From: Bacteroidales bacterium
GTDB taxonomy: Bacteria > Bacteroidota > Bacteroidia > Bacteroidales > JAADJA01
DNA: 14,253 nucleotides
Direction: 5' to 3'
NCBI GenBank assembly: GCA_029934735.1
Contig: JAOZLR010000027.1
Location: forward strand, 2,467-16,719
Part shown: positions 13,777 to 14,253 of the stretch, piece after piece
Numbering within the stretch: position 1 is the stretch's first letter
Layout: the number at the start of each line of letters is the position of its first letter
Program-made: the position numbers and the translations under genes
The notes under the pieces: generated by a model
Told to the model about the DNA's origin: nothing
Databases searched by the model: none
Seen by the model: only the letters and a program-made list of their open reading frames with translations

Positions 13777-14253
13777 TTATGTAAGAAAATATAGTTGTGG
13801 TTTTGTCCCTGCTTCAGGTGCCAGAACTTTCCACTTTCTGTGTTGAAGTGCTTTTGATACATCTGAGTTCGGATCGTCAAGGTCACCAAAATAGAGACAT
13901 TTTGTTGGGCAAACCTCAACACAAGCCGGTAACTGACCGTTGTCAACACGGTGCTTACAAAATGTACATTTATCAACATATCCTTCGGGATGGGAATAAC
14001 GTGCATCATATGGGCATGATTGAATACAGGCACCACATCCGATACACTCTTCCGGAGTAACCAGCACAATACCACCTTCAACAATATGACTGGCACCTGT
14101 TGGGCAGCATCTCACACAAGGTGAATTGTCGCAGTGGTTGCACCTTTCTGATCTTAACTCAATTTCAACATTTGGATAGGTTCCCGCGACATTTTCAACA
14201 ATCCAGTCACGGCAATATCCATGTGGAACATTATTTTCGGTTTGGCAGGCAAC
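13777..14253 (-). CDS. 4Fe-4S ferredoxin-type electron-transfer subunit (PsrB/NrfC/TtrB-like), 5' end outside window
   Basis: The window holds the last 158 residues; the reading frame is open to the right edge, so the N-terminus is missing. The visible part starts within the first cluster region (VACQTENNVPHG). It then shows CNHCDNSPCVRCCPTGA, ECIGCGACIQSCPYDARY and KCTFCKHRVDNGQLPACVEVCPTKC. This is the four-cluster pattern of the iron-sulfur subunit that connects a molybdopterin catalytic subunit to an NrfD-type membrane partner. The ATG at 14115 is internal and would remove conserved cysteines, so it is not the start. The next gene is the NrfD subunit, 24 bases on. A molybdopterin catalytic subunit is expected upstream, beyond the window. 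Confidence 0.94.
   Translation of the reverse strand, partial: VACQTENNVPHGYCRDWIVENVAGTYPNVEIELRSERCNHCDNSPCVRCCPTGASHIVEGGIVLVTPEECIGCGACIQSCPYDARYSHPEGYVDKCTFCKHRVDNGQLPACVEVCPTKCLYFGDLDDPNSDVSKALQHRKWKVLAPEAGTKPQLYFLT

Noticed and set aside
13777..14115. A 112-residue protein starting at the ATG at 14115
   Set aside because: The same frame is open to the window edge and encodes further conserved cysteines (CNHCDNSPC), so this ATG is internal and the gene is partial.

Overview
The window reads as a chromosomal stretch of a Bacteroidota bacterium, probably an anaerobic or facultative member. This rests on AT-rich DNA, two promoter candidates of the TTTG / TAnnTTTG type used by the Bacteroidota housekeeping sigma factor, weak or absent Shine-Dalgarno sequences, an ECF sigma factor overlapping an outer-membrane-type protein, and several Bacteroidota-style beta-barrel proteins. 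The species cannot be told from the sequence alone.

Layout. Positions 1-149 hold nested inverted repeats that code for nothing obvious. Positions 155-3648 (minus strand) form a three-gene fatty-acid or short-chain acyl-CoA operon in the order crotonase, NAD-dependent 3-hydroxyacyl-CoA dehydrogenase, SCP2-type thiolase, with a good promoter in front of the crotonase. A PagL-like outer-membrane protein (3771-4970, plus) is divergent from this operon. A beta-propeller lipoprotein follows (5066-6049, minus), then a possible small membrane peptide. Positions 6518-8477 (plus) hold an ECF sigma factor overlapping by 14 bases a protein with an anti-sigma-like N-terminus, one membrane helix and a C-terminal beta-barrel-like domain. 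Two tandem paralogous outer-membrane barrel proteins lie on the minus strand (8480-10050), the first ending 2 bases from the sigma operon.

The most interesting part is the sulfur operon on the minus strand, from beyond the right edge to an intrinsic terminator at 10278-10307. In transcription order it encodes a 4Fe-4S electron-transfer subunit (partial), an NrfD/PsrC membrane quinone subunit, two half-size YeeE/YedE sulfur-compound transporters, and two membrane-anchored rhodanese-fold proteins. This looks like a polysulfide/thiosulfate/tetrathionate reductase module combined with sulfur-compound transport and sulfur carriers. A molybdopterin catalytic subunit would be expected just outside the window.

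The two rhodaneses are otherwise very different, yet both end in the same basic tail with a terminal ATAGGC. The tail is conserved at protein level with many synonymous codon differences. The second rhodanese has lost its active-site cysteine, so the terminal cysteine is its only one. I propose a swinging-arm sulfur carrier, analogous in idea to the GGCGG tail of SoxY. The tail itself is seen in the sequence; the carrier role is inference.
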